Shown here one piece after another: positions 51,182 to 60,211 of a stretch of DNA of 64,000 bases. Made by a program: the position numbers and the translations under genes. Below the pieces are notes generated by a model that was given only the letters and a program-made list of their open reading frames with translations, had not been told where the DNA came from and did no database searches. The stretch lies in the NCBI RefSeq assembly GCF_036240795.1, contig NZ_CP108454.1, positions 7,810,001 to 7,874,000 on the forward strand, written 5' to 3'. The stretch is from Streptomyces sp. NBC_01268. Its GTDB lineage: Bacteria; Actinomycetota; Actinomycetes; Streptomycetales; Streptomycetaceae. Every line of letters starts with the position of its first letter. Positions within the stretch are counted from its first letter, which is position 1.

Positions 51182-51604
51182 ATGGCGTTGGACCGAGGAC
51201 TCGACTGGCTTCTCGACGACCTGACCGGTCGGGTCGAATCCATACAGCACGCGCTGGTGTTGTCGAACGACGGCCTGGTCACCGGGGCGAGCAGCGGACT
51301 GGCACGGGAGGACGCGGAACACCTCGCCGCGGTCTCCTCCGGTCTGCACAGCCTCGCCCGCGGCTCCGGCCGGCACTTCAAGGCCGGCCGGCCACGGCAG
51401 ACCATGGTCGAGTTCGACGAGGCACTGCTCTTCGTGACGGCGGCCGGCGACGGCAGCTGCCTGAGCGTGCTGAGCGCCGCCGAGGCCGACGTCGGCCAGG
51501 TCGCCTACGAGATGACGCTGCTGGTGAACCGGGTGGGCGAGCACCTGGGCGTGGCGGCGCGGCAGCCCGGCGGCGAGGTTATCCACAGGCCGAGCGAAGG
51601 ATAG
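51182..51604 (+). CDS. Second roadblock/LC7 protein
   Basis: The 140-residue protein is a near-paralogue of CvnB: LDWLLDDLTGRVESIQHALV, LSNDGLVTGASSGLAREDAE, HLAAVSSGLHSLARGSGRHF, QTMVEFDEALLFVTAAGDGS. It follows cvnD by 117 bases and has its own GGGGAGGA site before the ATG. An extra roadblock protein is not part of the minimal conservon. It may heterodimerise with CvnB or serve another GTPase. Confidence 0.9.
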   Translation: MALDRGLDWLLDDLTGRVESIQHALVLSNDGLVTGASSGLAREDAEHLAAVSSGLHSLARGSGRHFKAGRPRQTMVEFDEALLFVTAAGDGSCLSVLSAAEADVGQVAYEMTLLVNRVGEHLGVAARQPGGEVIHRPSEG

Positions 51605-51663
51605 TCACCAGCGGTTACGGTCATCACCGAGAGTATTCAGGACTCGCGGGGGAGACCGACGAC

Positions 51664-52740
51664 ATGACCACGCAGGACCGCACGACACCGCAGGTACGCA
51701 CCACCACGCAGGACCGCACGACATCACAGCACCTACGCACCACCACGCAGGGGAACGGCTCGCAGGCGGTGACGCCGGGGCGGGCGGCGGAAGAGCTGGG
51801 ACTGCGGCGCGACGAGTTTCAGCTCGCCGTCCAACTGGGCATCGTCCGGACGGTGTCGGCGGCGACGGGCTCCGCGTCCGCCGCCGGCCCGGACGGGCCA
51901 GGCGCCGGTGCGCGCCGACGCGTGCACCGGAGCGAGATCGAACGCCTCAGAGCAGCCCCGGACTTCCCCGAAGGGCTGCGCGAACGGGTCCGCGTCGTCG
52001 GCGCCACGGAGGGCGCCCGACTCCTCGAAGTCACCCGGGACCGCTTCACCCGACTCGCCAGGACCGGGCACTTCAGCCCCCTCCGGTTCTACGTCAACCG
52101 CTACCGGGCGGTCGTCTGGCTCTACCCGGCCGCGGAACTCGCCGAGTTCGCCCTGAACCACCCCGGGCTCCTGAGCGGCCGCCTCCCGCTCGACGTGCGC
52201 TCCAGGGAGGACGGTCACGAGGACTGGCGGCCGCGTAACTGGCGTGCCCGGCGGCTCGGTTCGCTGCTGCGGGCGAGCAGGGACCCCTGGGTGCGGACGG
52301 CCGCGATCGCCTCGCTGCTCGACCCGCTCCAGGTGGCCGAGGTCGTCGACGACCCCTACGAGCGCGCCTATCTGGACCGCCTCCGCCCGGAGCCGCCCGC
52401 GTGGCGCCCCACGGGCCCGACCGCCCGTGAGAGGGCCGACCGCCTGATGCTCGCCGACGACCCGGACGAGATCCTCTGGCACCGGATGAGCCTCGCCCTC
52501 GCCCTGGACGAGGCCCGCGCCGACCGCCCGGCCCCACTCCCGGACGGACGCGGGGCACCACGCGTCGCCGTCGTACGGCGGGAGTCGGAGCCCGCGCGCG
52601 AGGATGCCCGGAGCGCCGCCGCCGCGACCGGGTCTCCCGGTCCGGTACGTCCGGCGGGCGTCGCCCGGCCGCCGGGGAGGCGCATGCGACGCGGCCTGCT
52701 CGACCGGCTGCGCCGGCGCAGGGAGGTGGGGCGCGGCTAG
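51664..52740 (+). CDS. DUF6397 protein
   Basis: The 358-residue protein belongs to the Streptomyces DUF6397 group. The N-terminal 30 residues are a repeat of the type TTQDRTT, from a short tandem DNA repeat. A helix-turn-helix-like stretch follows (VTPGRAAEELGLRRDEFQLA). The main domain includes VVGATEGARLLEVTRDRFTR, FYVNRYRAVVWLYPAAELAE and WRARRLGSLLRASRDPWVRT. The C-terminus is very basic (GRRMRRGLLDRLRRRREV), suggesting nucleic-acid or membrane contact. It lies 60 bases after the second roadblock gene and is probably co-transcribed. Confidence 0.7.
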   Translation: MTTQDRTTPQVRTTTQDRTTSQHLRTTTQGNGSQAVTPGRAAEELGLRRDEFQLAVQLGIVRTVSAATGSASAAGPDGPGAGARRRVHRSEIERLRAAPDFPEGLRERVRVVGATEGARLLEVTRDRFTRLARTGHFSPLRFYVNRYRAVVWLYPAAELAEFALNHPGLLSGRLPLDVRSREDGHEDWRPRNWRARRLGSLLRASRDPWVRTAAIASLLDPLQVAEVVDDPYERAYLDRLRPEPPAWRPTGPTARERADRLMLADDPDEILWHRMSLALALDEARADRPAPLPDGRGAPRVAVVRRESEPAREDARSAAAATGSPGPVRPAGVARPPGRRMRRGLLDRLRRRREVGRG

Positions 52741-52914
52741 GGCGTCTGCTTCGGATCTTGCCGGGCCCGCGCCTGGTCCGCGACGCGCGGTGCGACTCGG
52801 GCCGGTCGGGTCGGACTCGTGCTGAGACCCGGGGCGGGTTGGGGCCGCGGGGCGTAGGAGGATGGCGGCGGGGCCGCTGTTGCCGAGGGCCGACGACTTC
52901 GCCGGAGGTGCCGT

Positions 52915-53772
52915 ATGGACGCAGCCCGATCGCTCACGCTCACGCCGCCCGGGCCGCTGGTCGGTGCCGACTGGCTCGCGGCGCGCCTGGGAGCACCCGG
53001 GCTGGTCGTCTTCGACGCCTCCGTCGGCGCCCACCGCGGCGCGGAGCGCAGGATTCCGGGTGCCCGCCCCTTCGACCTCGACGGCGCGCTGTCCGACCAC
53101 GCCGCCCCCGCCCCGCACACCATGCCCGGCGCCGCCGCGTTCGCCGAGGCGATGCGCGCCCTCGGCGTCGACGACACCGCCACGGTGGTCGCGTACGACG
53201 GGGCCGGCATCTACTCCAGCGCCCGCGCCTGGTGGATGCTGCGCGCCATGGGCTTCGACCGGGTCGCCGTCCTCGACGGCGGGCTGCCCGCGTGGCTCGC
53301 CGCCGGGCAGCCGGTGGAGGAGCACGGGCCGGCGTACGAGGGCCCGCGCGGGTCCTTCACGGCCCGTCCGCGGGCCGGGCTGCTGGTGGACGGCGCCACC
53401 GTCTCGGCGGCCCTGGCCGACCCGGCCGCCGCCGTGCTCGATGCCCGTACCCGCGGACGCTTCGCCGGTACCGCCCCCGAGCCCCGCCCCGGTCTGCGCG
53501 GCGGCCACATGCCGGGCGCGTTCAACCTTCCCTTCGGGGAACTCCAGCGCCCCGACGGCCTGATGCGGCCCGCCGCCGAGCTCCGCGCGGCGTTCGAGGG
53601 GCTGGTGGGGGAGCGGGAGCGGCTGTACTTCAGCTGCGGCTCCGGGGTCACGGCCTGTGTGCTCGCGCTGGGCGCCGAACTGGCCGGGTACGAGGACCTC
53701 GCGGTGTACGACGGCTCCTGGAGCGAGTGGGGCGTGCCGTCGCCGGACAGGCCGGTCACCGTGGAGGTGTAG
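52915..53772 (+). CDS. 3-mercaptopyruvate/thiosulfate sulfurtransferase
   Basis: The 285-residue enzyme has two rhodanese domains: the first is catalytically empty (VVFDASVGAHRGAERRIPGA), the second (AVLDARTRGRFAGTAPEPRP) carries the active loop CGSGVTAC with Cys241. CGSGVT loops are typical of 3-mercaptopyruvate sulfurtransferases (SseA type), which transfer sulfur to cyanide or thiols. The ATG follows GGAGG. A terminator hairpin lies 35 bases after the stop. Confidence 0.9.
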   Translation: MDAARSLTLTPPGPLVGADWLAARLGAPGLVVFDASVGAHRGAERRIPGARPFDLDGALSDHAAPAPHTMPGAAAFAEAMRALGVDDTATVVAYDGAGIYSSARAWWMLRAMGFDRVAVLDGGLPAWLAAGQPVEEHGPAYEGPRGSFTARPRAGLLVDGATVSAALADPAAAVLDARTRGRFAGTAPEPRPGLRGGHMPGAFNLPFGELQRPDGLMRPAAELRAAFEGLVGERERLYFSCGSGVTACVLALGAELAGYEDLAVYDGSWSEWGVPSPDRPVTVEV

Positions 53773-53806
53773 ACGGCTCGCCGCGTTCCCTCGTACGGGG
53801 CCCGAC

Positions 53807-53843
53807 GCGTCTTCGGGGTGGTGCCAGCCCCACCCCGAAGACG
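53807..53843. terminator. Hairpin terminator
   Basis: CGTCTTCGGGGTGG pairs with CCACCCCGAAGACG (with flanking complementary bases) around a short loop, 36 bases past the sulfurtransferase stop. Confidence 0.85.
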
Positions 53844-53891
53844 GGCACAGCCACCATGGTCGGCCCGCTACCGCACGGGCACGATCAAGTC

Positions 53892-54641
53892 ATGACCAGG
53901 ACCTCGCGCACCGCTTCCGTCTCCCTCACCGTCACTCTGGCCGCCGGACTGCTCCTGACCGGCTGCTCGTTCGACGACGGCCCGAAGAAGACGGCGAGCG
54001 CCGACGCCACGGTCACCGAGGCCATCACCGCGGTCGACGTCTCGGACGCCCGAAGCGGCTCCATCGAAGTCACCCCGGGCACGGGGCCGGGCGTCACGGT
54101 CCGCCGTACCGTCCACTACCGCGGCGACACCGTGCCGGAGCCCGCCCAGCGGGTCTCCGGCGGCGTACTGACCCTCACCAACGGCACCTGCTCCGACAGT
54201 TGCTCGGTCGACTACCGGCTGGAGGTGCCGGCCTCCGCCAAGGTCACGCTCGACAGCAGCAGCGGGGACATCACGGTGGCGGGGGTCGCGGCGGCCGAGA
54301 TCGAGACCTCCTCCGGCTCGGTCAGGGCCGACCGGATCGCCGGCCCGCTGAAGATCAGTACCTCCTCGGGCCCGATCACCGCCGAGAACCTGGGCGCCCC
54401 TAGCGTGGACGCCCACTCCGACTCGGGCGACGTCCGCCTGGTCTTCCCGAAGGCTCCGAACTCGGTCGCCGTGGAGACCACCTCGGGCGATGCCACGGTG
54501 CAGGTCCCCCCGGCCCCGTACCGGGTCGACATCGACACCTCCTCCGGCTCGCGAGAGATCACCGTCCCCACGGACCCGGCCGCTCCCTCGCACCTCTCGG
54601 TGAAGACGACGTCGGGCGACGTCCGCATATCCCGGCTCTGA
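53892..54641 (+). CDS. DUF4097-type beta-helix lipoprotein
   Basis: The 249-residue protein has a lipoprotein signal (TVTLAAGLLLTGC) and a right-handed beta-helix-like repeat domain. The repeat SSGDITV, SSGSVRAD, SSGPITAE, DSGDVRL, TSGDATV, SSGSREI, TSGDVRI is the DUF4097 hallmark. Two Cys residues in NGTCSDSCSVDY may bond. Such proteins are surface or periplasmic-side lipoproteins of unknown function, often near envelope-stress genes. No adhesin or enzyme motif is visible. Confidence 0.85.
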   Translation: MTRTSRTASVSLTVTLAAGLLLTGCSFDDGPKKTASADATVTEAITAVDVSDARSGSIEVTPGTGPGVTVRRTVHYRGDTVPEPAQRVSGGVLTLTNGTCSDSCSVDYRLEVPASAKVTLDSSSGDITVAGVAAAEIETSSGSVRADRIAGPLKISTSSGPITAENLGAPSVDAHSDSGDVRLVFPKAPNSVAVETTSGDATVQVPPAPYRVDIDTSSGSREITVPTDPAAPSHLSVKTTSGDVRISRL

Positions 54642-54669
54642 GCCCCAGCCCTAGGCCGTTTCGTTCGGA

Positions 54670-54950
54670 TCACCTGGAGGACCAGAGGAGGATGCCCGCG
54701 ACGTGCACTCCGGCCGAGCGGACCGTCGCTGTCTGCTCGTGGCGGGTGTCGATGCCTCGCCAGTGCTTCAGGCGGCTGACGCAGCGGTCGACGGTGTTGC
54801 GCTGCTCGTACGCCTCGCGGTCGAAGGCCGACGACGCGCCACCCCAGTTGCCCGGCGGCGCCCCGCCGCCCCGGTTGTCGCGCCGCAGCCGGTGGCCGCG
54901 CTGATCGGCGGGAGCGGGGAGGGCCGCCTGGATCCCGCGGTTGCGCAGGT
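54670..54950 (-). pseudogene. C-terminal relic of an IS5-group transposase
   Basis: The frame ends with a transposase tail: LAIREHLRNRGIQAALPAPA, DQRGHRLRRDNRGG, FDREAYEQRNTVDRCVSRLK, HWRGIDTRHEQTATVRSAGV and HVAGILLWSSR. The N-terminal half and catalytic residues are missing or scrambled. The bases before the tail (AGGCCGTTTCGTTCGGATCA at 54652) may be the IS end. The relic lies between the DUF4097 and kinase genes. Confidence 0.7.
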
Positions 54951-55077
54951 GCTCGCGGATCGCGAGGGAGGGGTACGCCTCGTCAGCCGCTTCGACGAAG
55001 GCCGACGTCCGGAACTCCACGCGGTCGTCGTGGACGGTGGCTCTGGTGGCGGCCGACCACCTCGTCCCTCGTCGACC

Positions 55078-55110
55078 GCGTGCGCGTGCGCGTGCGCGTC
55101 CGCGTCCGCG
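55078..55110. repeat. GCGTGC simple-sequence tract
   Basis: About five and a half copies of a GCGTGC/GCGTCC hexamer lie within the degraded transposase region (54951-55261). The rest of that stretch shows no gene; the last part leads into the kinase gene and would carry its promoter. Confidence 0.6.
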
Positions 55111-55261
55111 ACCAGGCCACGCCTTGCTGGTGCCGGAGCGACCGGGCTCCGGGCGCTGCACCGGCCGGGTGCACCAGGCAGGCCGATCATTGGGTACCCT
55201 CGCGGTTGACTTCGGGGGCGTCGGCAGGAGCTGAATCGCCGTCAACAGGGGATGGTTCCTT

Positions 55262-57094
55262 ATGGGCAGTGCACCTTCGGCCGACTTCTTCCAACCGCTC
55301 AGGGCCGACGATCCGGCCGTCGTGGGCGGCTACCGCCTGGCGGCCGTCCTGGGGGCGGGCGGCATGGGCAAGGTGTACCTCTCGTACACGCCGGGCGGCC
55401 GGCCCATCGCCATCAAGGTGATCCGGGCCGAGTTCAGCGAGGACCCCGAGTTCCGGCGCCGCTTCCGGCAGGAGGTGCAAGCCGCGCAGCGGGTCCAGGG
55501 CCTCTACACGGCGCCGGTCATCGACTCGGACACGGAGGCCCCCCAGCCCTGGCTGGCCACGGCCTACGTGCCCGGCCCCTCGCTCGCCCACGCCGTGTCC
55601 CTGTATGGCGCACTGCCCACACGCAGCGTGCTGTTGCTGATCGTCGGTGTCGCCGAGGCCCTCCACGTGATCCACGGCGCGGGCATCGTCCACCGCGACC
55701 TGAAGCCCGCCAACGTCCTCCTCGCCTCCGACGGCCCGCGCGTCATCGACTTCGGCATCGCTCGGGCCGCCGACAGCACCGCCTTGACCAACACCGGCGT
55801 CAGCGTCGGTACTCCGGCCTTCATGGCGCCCGAACAGGCCTCGACCGGTACGGTCACGTCGGCCACCGACGTCTTCGCCCTCGGCCAGATCGCGGCCTTC
55901 GCCGCCCTCGGGGCCTCCGCGTACGGCGACGGGTCCTCGCACGCCGTGCTCTACCGGATCGTCCACGAGGACCCCGACCTCAGCGGGCTGCCCGGCGAAC
56001 TGCGGCCCGTGGTGGCCCGCTGCCTCAGTCGTGACCCGGCCGACCGCCCCTCTCTGACCGAGGTCATCGAGCTCTGCCACGAGGCCGCGGACGAACCGCT
56101 GCGCCAGGGCGAGCACTGGCTGCCGCAGGCCGTGGTGGGTTCCATCACCGAGCGGCTCAAACTGCCCGCCCCCGCGCCCACCCCCGCGCCGACAGGTGCG
56201 CCTCAGACGCCGACCGAGGTCTCCTCACCGTCGCCGGCCCCGGGCACGCCTGCGCCGTCCGCCGCCGTGTCCCCGTACACGCCGACCGGCTTGGCCGCCG
56301 CGCCGACACAGGCCGCGCCGACGCAGCCCGCTGTGGGGACGCCGCCCGCCTATCCGACGCCGCCCCCGTACGCGCAGCCCACCCAGCCCCAGCACTCGTA
56401 CCCGCAGCCCACCCACCCCCAGCACTCGTACGCGCCGGGCTACAGGACGCCGCCGGCCTTCCACGCCCCGGGATTCGCGCCGCCGCAGCCACCCCGTCGC
56501 AAGCGGACAGGGCTGATCGTCGCCGGATCCATCGTGGCCGCGGTGATCGGACTCGCGGTCATCGGCTCCCTGCTGCCGGACGGCAAGGACAAGACCGGCG
56601 ACTCCAAGGCGTCCGGCGGTGGTGCGACGGGCGCCGGCGCTTCGCCGGGCTCGGGCCAGAAGCAAGCCGACCCGAAGCCGGTCTCTTACCAGGGGATCGA
56701 CGTGCCGCAGAACCACCAGCTGCAGCTGGCCGACAGCCCGCCGCGCCCGGCCGAAGAGCCGACCGGCGCGGGCGTGCTGTACGGGCACGCGGACCTCTAC
56801 TACTACCGGGACACCCTTTTCGGGGACGAGAAGGTGGGCTCCTCGAACGGGAAGCTGGTCCTGCTGAAGAACTCCGAGAAGGGCTCGCTCAAGACCTGCC
56901 GCGAGGTGACCCGATTCACCGAGAAGCTCGGTCTCGACCAGCTCACGAACGGATCGCAGATCTGTGTGCTGAGCAAGGCCGGCCACATCTCGTTGGCGAC
57001 CTACCGGGGCAGGTCCGGCGAGAAGGATTCGACCACGTACGTCAAGTTCGACCTCACGATCTGGCGCAACGCCGAGGACGTGCAGCAGGACTAG
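55262..57094 (+). CDS. Membrane Ser/Thr protein kinase (PASTA-less, PknB-like)
   Basis: The 610-residue protein has an N-terminal kinase domain (about 21-275). It has the glycine loop LGAGGMGKVY, Lys52 in AIKVI, catalytic HRDLKPANVLL (Asp146), DFGIARAADS, GTPAFMAPEQ and a C-terminal RCLSRDPADRPSL. A Pro/Ala/Thr-rich linker leads to one membrane helix (417-440), then an outer domain of about 150 residues with YQGIDVPQNHQLQLADSPPR, YGHADLYYYRDTLFGDEKVG and two Cys (KTCREVT, QICVLSKAGH). The sensor domain matches no family I know. It presumably transmits an external signal to phosphorylation inside. Confidence 0.9.
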   Translation: MGSAPSADFFQPLRADDPAVVGGYRLAAVLGAGGMGKVYLSYTPGGRPIAIKVIRAEFSEDPEFRRRFRQEVQAAQRVQGLYTAPVIDSDTEAPQPWLATAYVPGPSLAHAVSLYGALPTRSVLLLIVGVAEALHVIHGAGIVHRDLKPANVLLASDGPRVIDFGIARAADSTALTNTGVSVGTPAFMAPEQASTGTVTSATDVFALGQIAAFAALGASAYGDGSSHAVLYRIVHEDPDLSGLPGELRPVVARCLSRDPADRPSLTEVIELCHEAADEPLRQGEHWLPQAVVGSITERLKLPAPAPTPAPTGAPQTPTEVSSPSPAPGTPAPSAAVSPYTPTGLAAAPTQAAPTQPAVGTPPAYPTPPPYAQPTQPQHSYPQPTHPQHSYAPGYRTPPAFHAPGFAPPQPPRRKRTGLIVAGSIVAAVIGLAVIGSLLPDGKDKTGDSKASGGGATGAGASPGSGQKQADPKPVSYQGIDVPQNHQLQLADSPPRPAEEPTGAGVLYGHADLYYYRDTLFGDEKVGSSNGKLVLLKNSEKGSLKTCREVTRFTEKLGLDQLTNGSQICVLSKAGHISLATYRGRSGEKDSTTYVKFDLTIWRNAEDVQQD

Positions 57095-57350
57095 GCCTCG
57101 ACAGCGGCAACGGGGCGCGTGTGGCGCGGTCGCCCGGGTCCCTGGCGGCCGCGTTCCGAACAAACCTCGCGCCCGAGCCCCGCCCCCTGTCCGTCGCCGT
57201 GGCCGACACGGTCCGCACGGGCGGGGCGAGCGTGGTGGCGTGGCTGCTGGTCGAGGGGGTCGGTCGCGCGCGGTGATCCGCGTGCCGGCGGCCGCGCCGC
57301 CGCGCTCCTGCCGGGGTGCGGCGGGGCCCGGGCGCGGGCACGATGGGCGC

Positions 57351-58898
57351 ATGTTGCTGGCCCGGGTCGCGGAGGTGTCGGGAGAGGTCGCGGCCACCTC
57401 GGCGCGGTCGCGGAAGATCGGCCTGCTGGCCGAGCTGTTCGCGGAGGCCGTGCCCGAGGAGAGCCCGCTGGTCATCGCCTATCTCTCCGGGCGGCTTCCC
57501 CAGGGGCGGATCGGGGTCGGCTGGAGCGTGCTCAAGCACGTCGTCCCGCCGGCCGTCGGGCCCGCCGAGCGGCCGACGCTGACCCTCACCGGCACGGACG
57601 CGGTCATGGCGGAGCTCGCCGGGGTCTCCGGCGCGGGAGCACAGGCCCGGCGGGCCGAGCTCGTGCACGGGCTGATGGAGGCCGCGACCCTCGCGGAGCA
57701 GGAGTTCCTGGTCCGGCTGCTGTCCGGGGAGGTGCGCCAGGGCGCCCTGGACGCCATCGCCCTGGAAGGGGTCGCCCGAGCCGCCGGGGTGCCGCCGGAG
57801 GAACTGCGCCGGGCCGTCATGCTCGAAGGGTCGCTGCCGCGGGTCGCGAGGGCCGTGCTCGCCGAGGGCGCCGCCGTGCTCGGCACGTTCACGCTGCGGG
57901 TCGGCAGCCCGGTGCAGCCGATGCTCGCCCACACCGCCGCCAGCGTGACGGAGGCCGTCGCCGCGCTGGGGCCCTGCGTGGTGGAGGAGAAGCTGGACGG
58001 CATCCGGATCCAGGTCCACCGCCTCGGCGACGAAATCCGCGTGTTCACCCGCTCCCTCGACGACATCACCGACCGGCTCCCCGAGGTCGTGGCCGTCGCC
58101 CTGGAGACGCGCGGCGACGGGTTGGTCCTCGACGGCGAGGTCATCGCGGTCGACCCCGCGAGCGGGCGGCCGATGCCGTTCCAGGACATCGCCTCCCGGG
58201 TCGGCTCCCGCCTCGACGTCGTCGGCGCGCGGGCCGGGCTGCCGCTGTCGCCCGTCTTCTTCGACGTGCTCGCGGCGGACGGCCGGGTGCTCGTCGACCT
58301 GCCGGGGGAGGAGCGCCACGAGGTGCTCGCCCGGCTGCTGCCCGAACCGCTGCGGGTGCGCCGCAGTGTCGTCGCCCGCCCCGGGGAGCCCGGCGCGGCC
58401 GAGGCGGCCGAGCGGTTCTTCCGGGACACGCTCGCCCGGGGCCACGAGGGCGTGCTGGTGAAGGCGCTCGACGCGCCCTACGTCGCTGGGCGCCGGGGAC
58501 GCAGCTGGCTGAAGGTGAAGCCCGTGCACACCCTGGACCTGGTCGTGCTCGCCGCCGAGTGGGGCCACGGGCGGCGGACGGGGCTGCTGTCCAACCTGCA
58601 CCTGGGGGCACGGGCCGCCGACGGCACCTTCGTCATGTTGGGGAAGACCTTCAAGGGACTGACGGACGAGATGCTCCGCCTGCAGACCGAGAGGCTCCGC
58701 GAACTGGCCGTGTCCGACGACGGTTTCACCGTGCGGGTGCGGCCCGAGTTCGTCGTGGAGGTCGCCTACGACGGGCTCCAGCGTTCGACCCGCTACCCGG
58801 CCGGGGTGACCCTGCGCTTCGCCAGGGTGCTGCGCCACCGCCCCGACAAGAGCGCCGCCGGGGCCGACACCGTCGAGCGGGTCCTCGCGGGCGACTGA
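57351..58898 (+). CDS. ATP-dependent DNA ligase
   Basis: The 515-residue enzyme has an N-terminal DNA-binding domain, the adenylation domain with catalytic Lys214 in EEKLDGIRIQVH, and motifs VLDGEVIAV, FFDVLAADGR, HEGVLVKALDAPY and SWLKVKPVHT, then an OB-fold domain. This is the archaeal/LigB-like class used in actinobacteria besides NAD-dependent LigA. It seals nicks, probably in repair. The ATG has no strong ribosome site. A short GTG frame just upstream (57121-57276) is not convincing. Confidence 0.92.
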   Translation: MLLARVAEVSGEVAATSARSRKIGLLAELFAEAVPEESPLVIAYLSGRLPQGRIGVGWSVLKHVVPPAVGPAERPTLTLTGTDAVMAELAGVSGAGAQARRAELVHGLMEAATLAEQEFLVRLLSGEVRQGALDAIALEGVARAAGVPPEELRRAVMLEGSLPRVARAVLAEGAAVLGTFTLRVGSPVQPMLAHTAASVTEAVAALGPCVVEEKLDGIRIQVHRLGDEIRVFTRSLDDITDRLPEVVAVALETRGDGLVLDGEVIAVDPASGRPMPFQDIASRVGSRLDVVGARAGLPLSPVFFDVLAADGRVLVDLPGEERHEVLARLLPEPLRVRRSVVARPGEPGAAEAAERFFRDTLARGHEGVLVKALDAPYVAGRRGRSWLKVKPVHTLDLVVLAAEWGHGRRTGLLSNLHLGARAADGTFVMLGKTFKGLTDEMLRLQTERLRELAVSDDGFTVRVRPEFVVEVAYDGLQRSTRYPAGVTLRFARVLRHRPDKSAAGADTVERVLAGD

Positions 58899-58925
58899 GC
58901 CGGACCGGCCGTGCCGGCGGGGCGG

Positions 58926-59480
58926 TCAGTCGTCGTCCGACGGGTGACGGCCGCGCACCCAGAGCGGCAGGACGAACCAGCACAGCACGTACCAGACGAA
59001 CAGGCTCCCGACGAGCCAGGGCACGTAGACGCCCCCGGTCGCCACCCGGAGCACCAGCAACAGGGCCGCGGTGAGGGTCGCGAGGAGCAGCACCAGCCCG
59101 ATGAGGATCAGCCGGGAAGTCCAGGCCACCACCCGGGGCTTGAGGCGCCGGCCGGCGAGCATCCGGTGGAAGGAGACCGGTCCGATCAGCGCGCCGATGG
59201 CGGCGGCGGAGAGCGAGATGGTGACCACGTAGATCGTCCGGTCGGTGTCGGGAAGCTCCGCGAAGCGGGGCGTGAACACGACGGTGAGGAGGAAGCCGAA
59301 GAAGATCTGCACGCCCGTCTGGACGACCCGGATCTCCTGCATCAGCTCGCCCCAGCGCCGGTCGGCCCGCTCCTCCGGCGTCTCGTGGCGCCCGCGGATC
59401 AGCCCGTCGTCGTGCCGGTCCGGTTCCGCAGGCCCGGTCGCTCCCGTGGGCCCCGTGCGTCCCTCCGGTGTTCCGGCCAC
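58926..59480 (-). CDS. DUF6328 family membrane protein
   Basis: The 184-residue protein has about four membrane helices, in VVQTGVQIFFGFLLTVVF, YVVTISLSAAAIGALIG, LILIGLVLLLATLTAALLLV and PWLVGSLFVWYVLCWFVLPL. The segment before them (RRWGELMQEIRVVQTGVQIF) is the DUF6328 signature. The GTG at 59480 with GGGAGG four bases upstream is better than the longer frame to 59546. Function unknown. Confidence 0.82.
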   Translation of the reverse strand: MAGTPEGRTGPTGATGPAEPDRHDDGLIRGRHETPEERADRRWGELMQEIRVVQTGVQIFFGFLLTVVFTPRFAELPDTDRTIYVVTISLSAAAIGALIGPVSFHRMLAGRRLKPRVVAWTSRLILIGLVLLLATLTAALLLVLRVATGGVYVPWLVGSLFVWYVLCWFVLPLWVRGRHPSDDD

Positions 59481-59569
59481 GTGTCCTCCCGTGTCGCTCC
59501 CCTCCACCGTGGCACGAACCTCGCGGGATGCCCTGCCGGGAGGCATCCTGGAAAGCGGGACACGAGGAG

Positions 59570-59947
59570 ATGAGCGACGTGTACGACTTGCACATCGACA
59601 CCGATGTCACCGTGCAGCTGGACGACTGCTGCCGGGAGGACGCCCAGGCCGTCTTCGAGGTCCTCGACCACACTTACCAGGTCGAGGACACGACGGCACC
59701 GGGTCCCAAGGCGGCCACCGGGCCCGCCACCACCGTCTGGATGGCCACCTTCGACACGGCGGGCGGCCGGCACGAGGCGACCCCGCCGGTCAAGCTGAGC
59801 GCCATGGTCGGCGCCACCCTCACCGGCGGTTACCACGCCGTCGACGAGGTCGAGAAGGTGTTGGCGCGCAACTTCGCCATCCAGTCCCTGCAATCCGTCT
59901 CCGGCGACCAGGAGACCGAGGCGCGGATCCTCCTCGCCTCCCGATGA
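59570..59947 (+). CDS. Small conserved protein of unknown function
   Basis: The 125-residue acidic protein begins SDVYDLHIDTDVTVQLDDCC and continues REDAQAVFEVLDHTYQVEDT, VWMATFDTAGGRHEATPPVK, LSAMVGATLTGGYHAVDEVE. It has no signal or membrane segment. The ATG follows GAGGAG. It diverges from the DUF6328 gene across 89 bases. No family is recognised. Confidence 0.7.
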   Translation: MSDVYDLHIDTDVTVQLDDCCREDAQAVFEVLDHTYQVEDTTAPGPKAATGPATTVWMATFDTAGGRHEATPPVKLSAMVGATLTGGYHAVDEVEKVLARNFAIQSLQSVSGDQETEARILLASR

Positions 59948-60012
59948 CCTGAAGGCCCGAAGGCCCGAAGATCTCGTCACTCGATGACTTCTTGACCCCG
60001 TGACCCCCGAGC

Positions 60013-60044
60013 CCCCGGGCGGAGCGGACGGGCGCCGCCCGGGG
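60013..60044. terminator. Hairpin terminator
   Basis: CCCCGGGCGG and CCGCCCGGGG (10-bp arms, 12-base loop) lie 65 bases after the small unknown gene and probably end its transcript. Confidence 0.65.
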
Positions 60045-60113
60045 CCGTCGTGTGCCCGAGGGGGTGCGCACCTGCCTGCCCGGAGCAGGGCGGGGACCCC
60101 CCGACCGGACGGC

Positions 60114-60128
60114 TATACACCGTGTGTA
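60114..60128. promoter_or_regulatory. Small palindromic site upstream of the deacetylase
   Basis: TATACACCGTGTGTA contains the near-palindrome ACACCGTGT about 85 bases before the deacetylase start. It may be part of a promoter or operator; no regulator is assigned. Confidence 0.3.
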
Positions 60129-60211
60129 GAGTGCTGGCTGTGCCGCAGGGCCCCGTCATGACCCACGTGGGCCCCGGTACTCGAACCATCATCGGGGAAA
60201 GCGGGTTGATC

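Noticed and set aside
57121..57276. 51-codon frame upstream of the DNA ligase
   Set aside because: The translation (ending ASVVAWLLVEGVGRAR) looks partly protein-like but has no ribosome site and no recognised relatives; left as intergenic.
57119..59074. 651-codon plus-strand frame overlapping the ligase
   Set aside because: It is out of frame with the ligase, Arg/Gly-rich and without motifs. The ligase frame has the KLDGIR motif.
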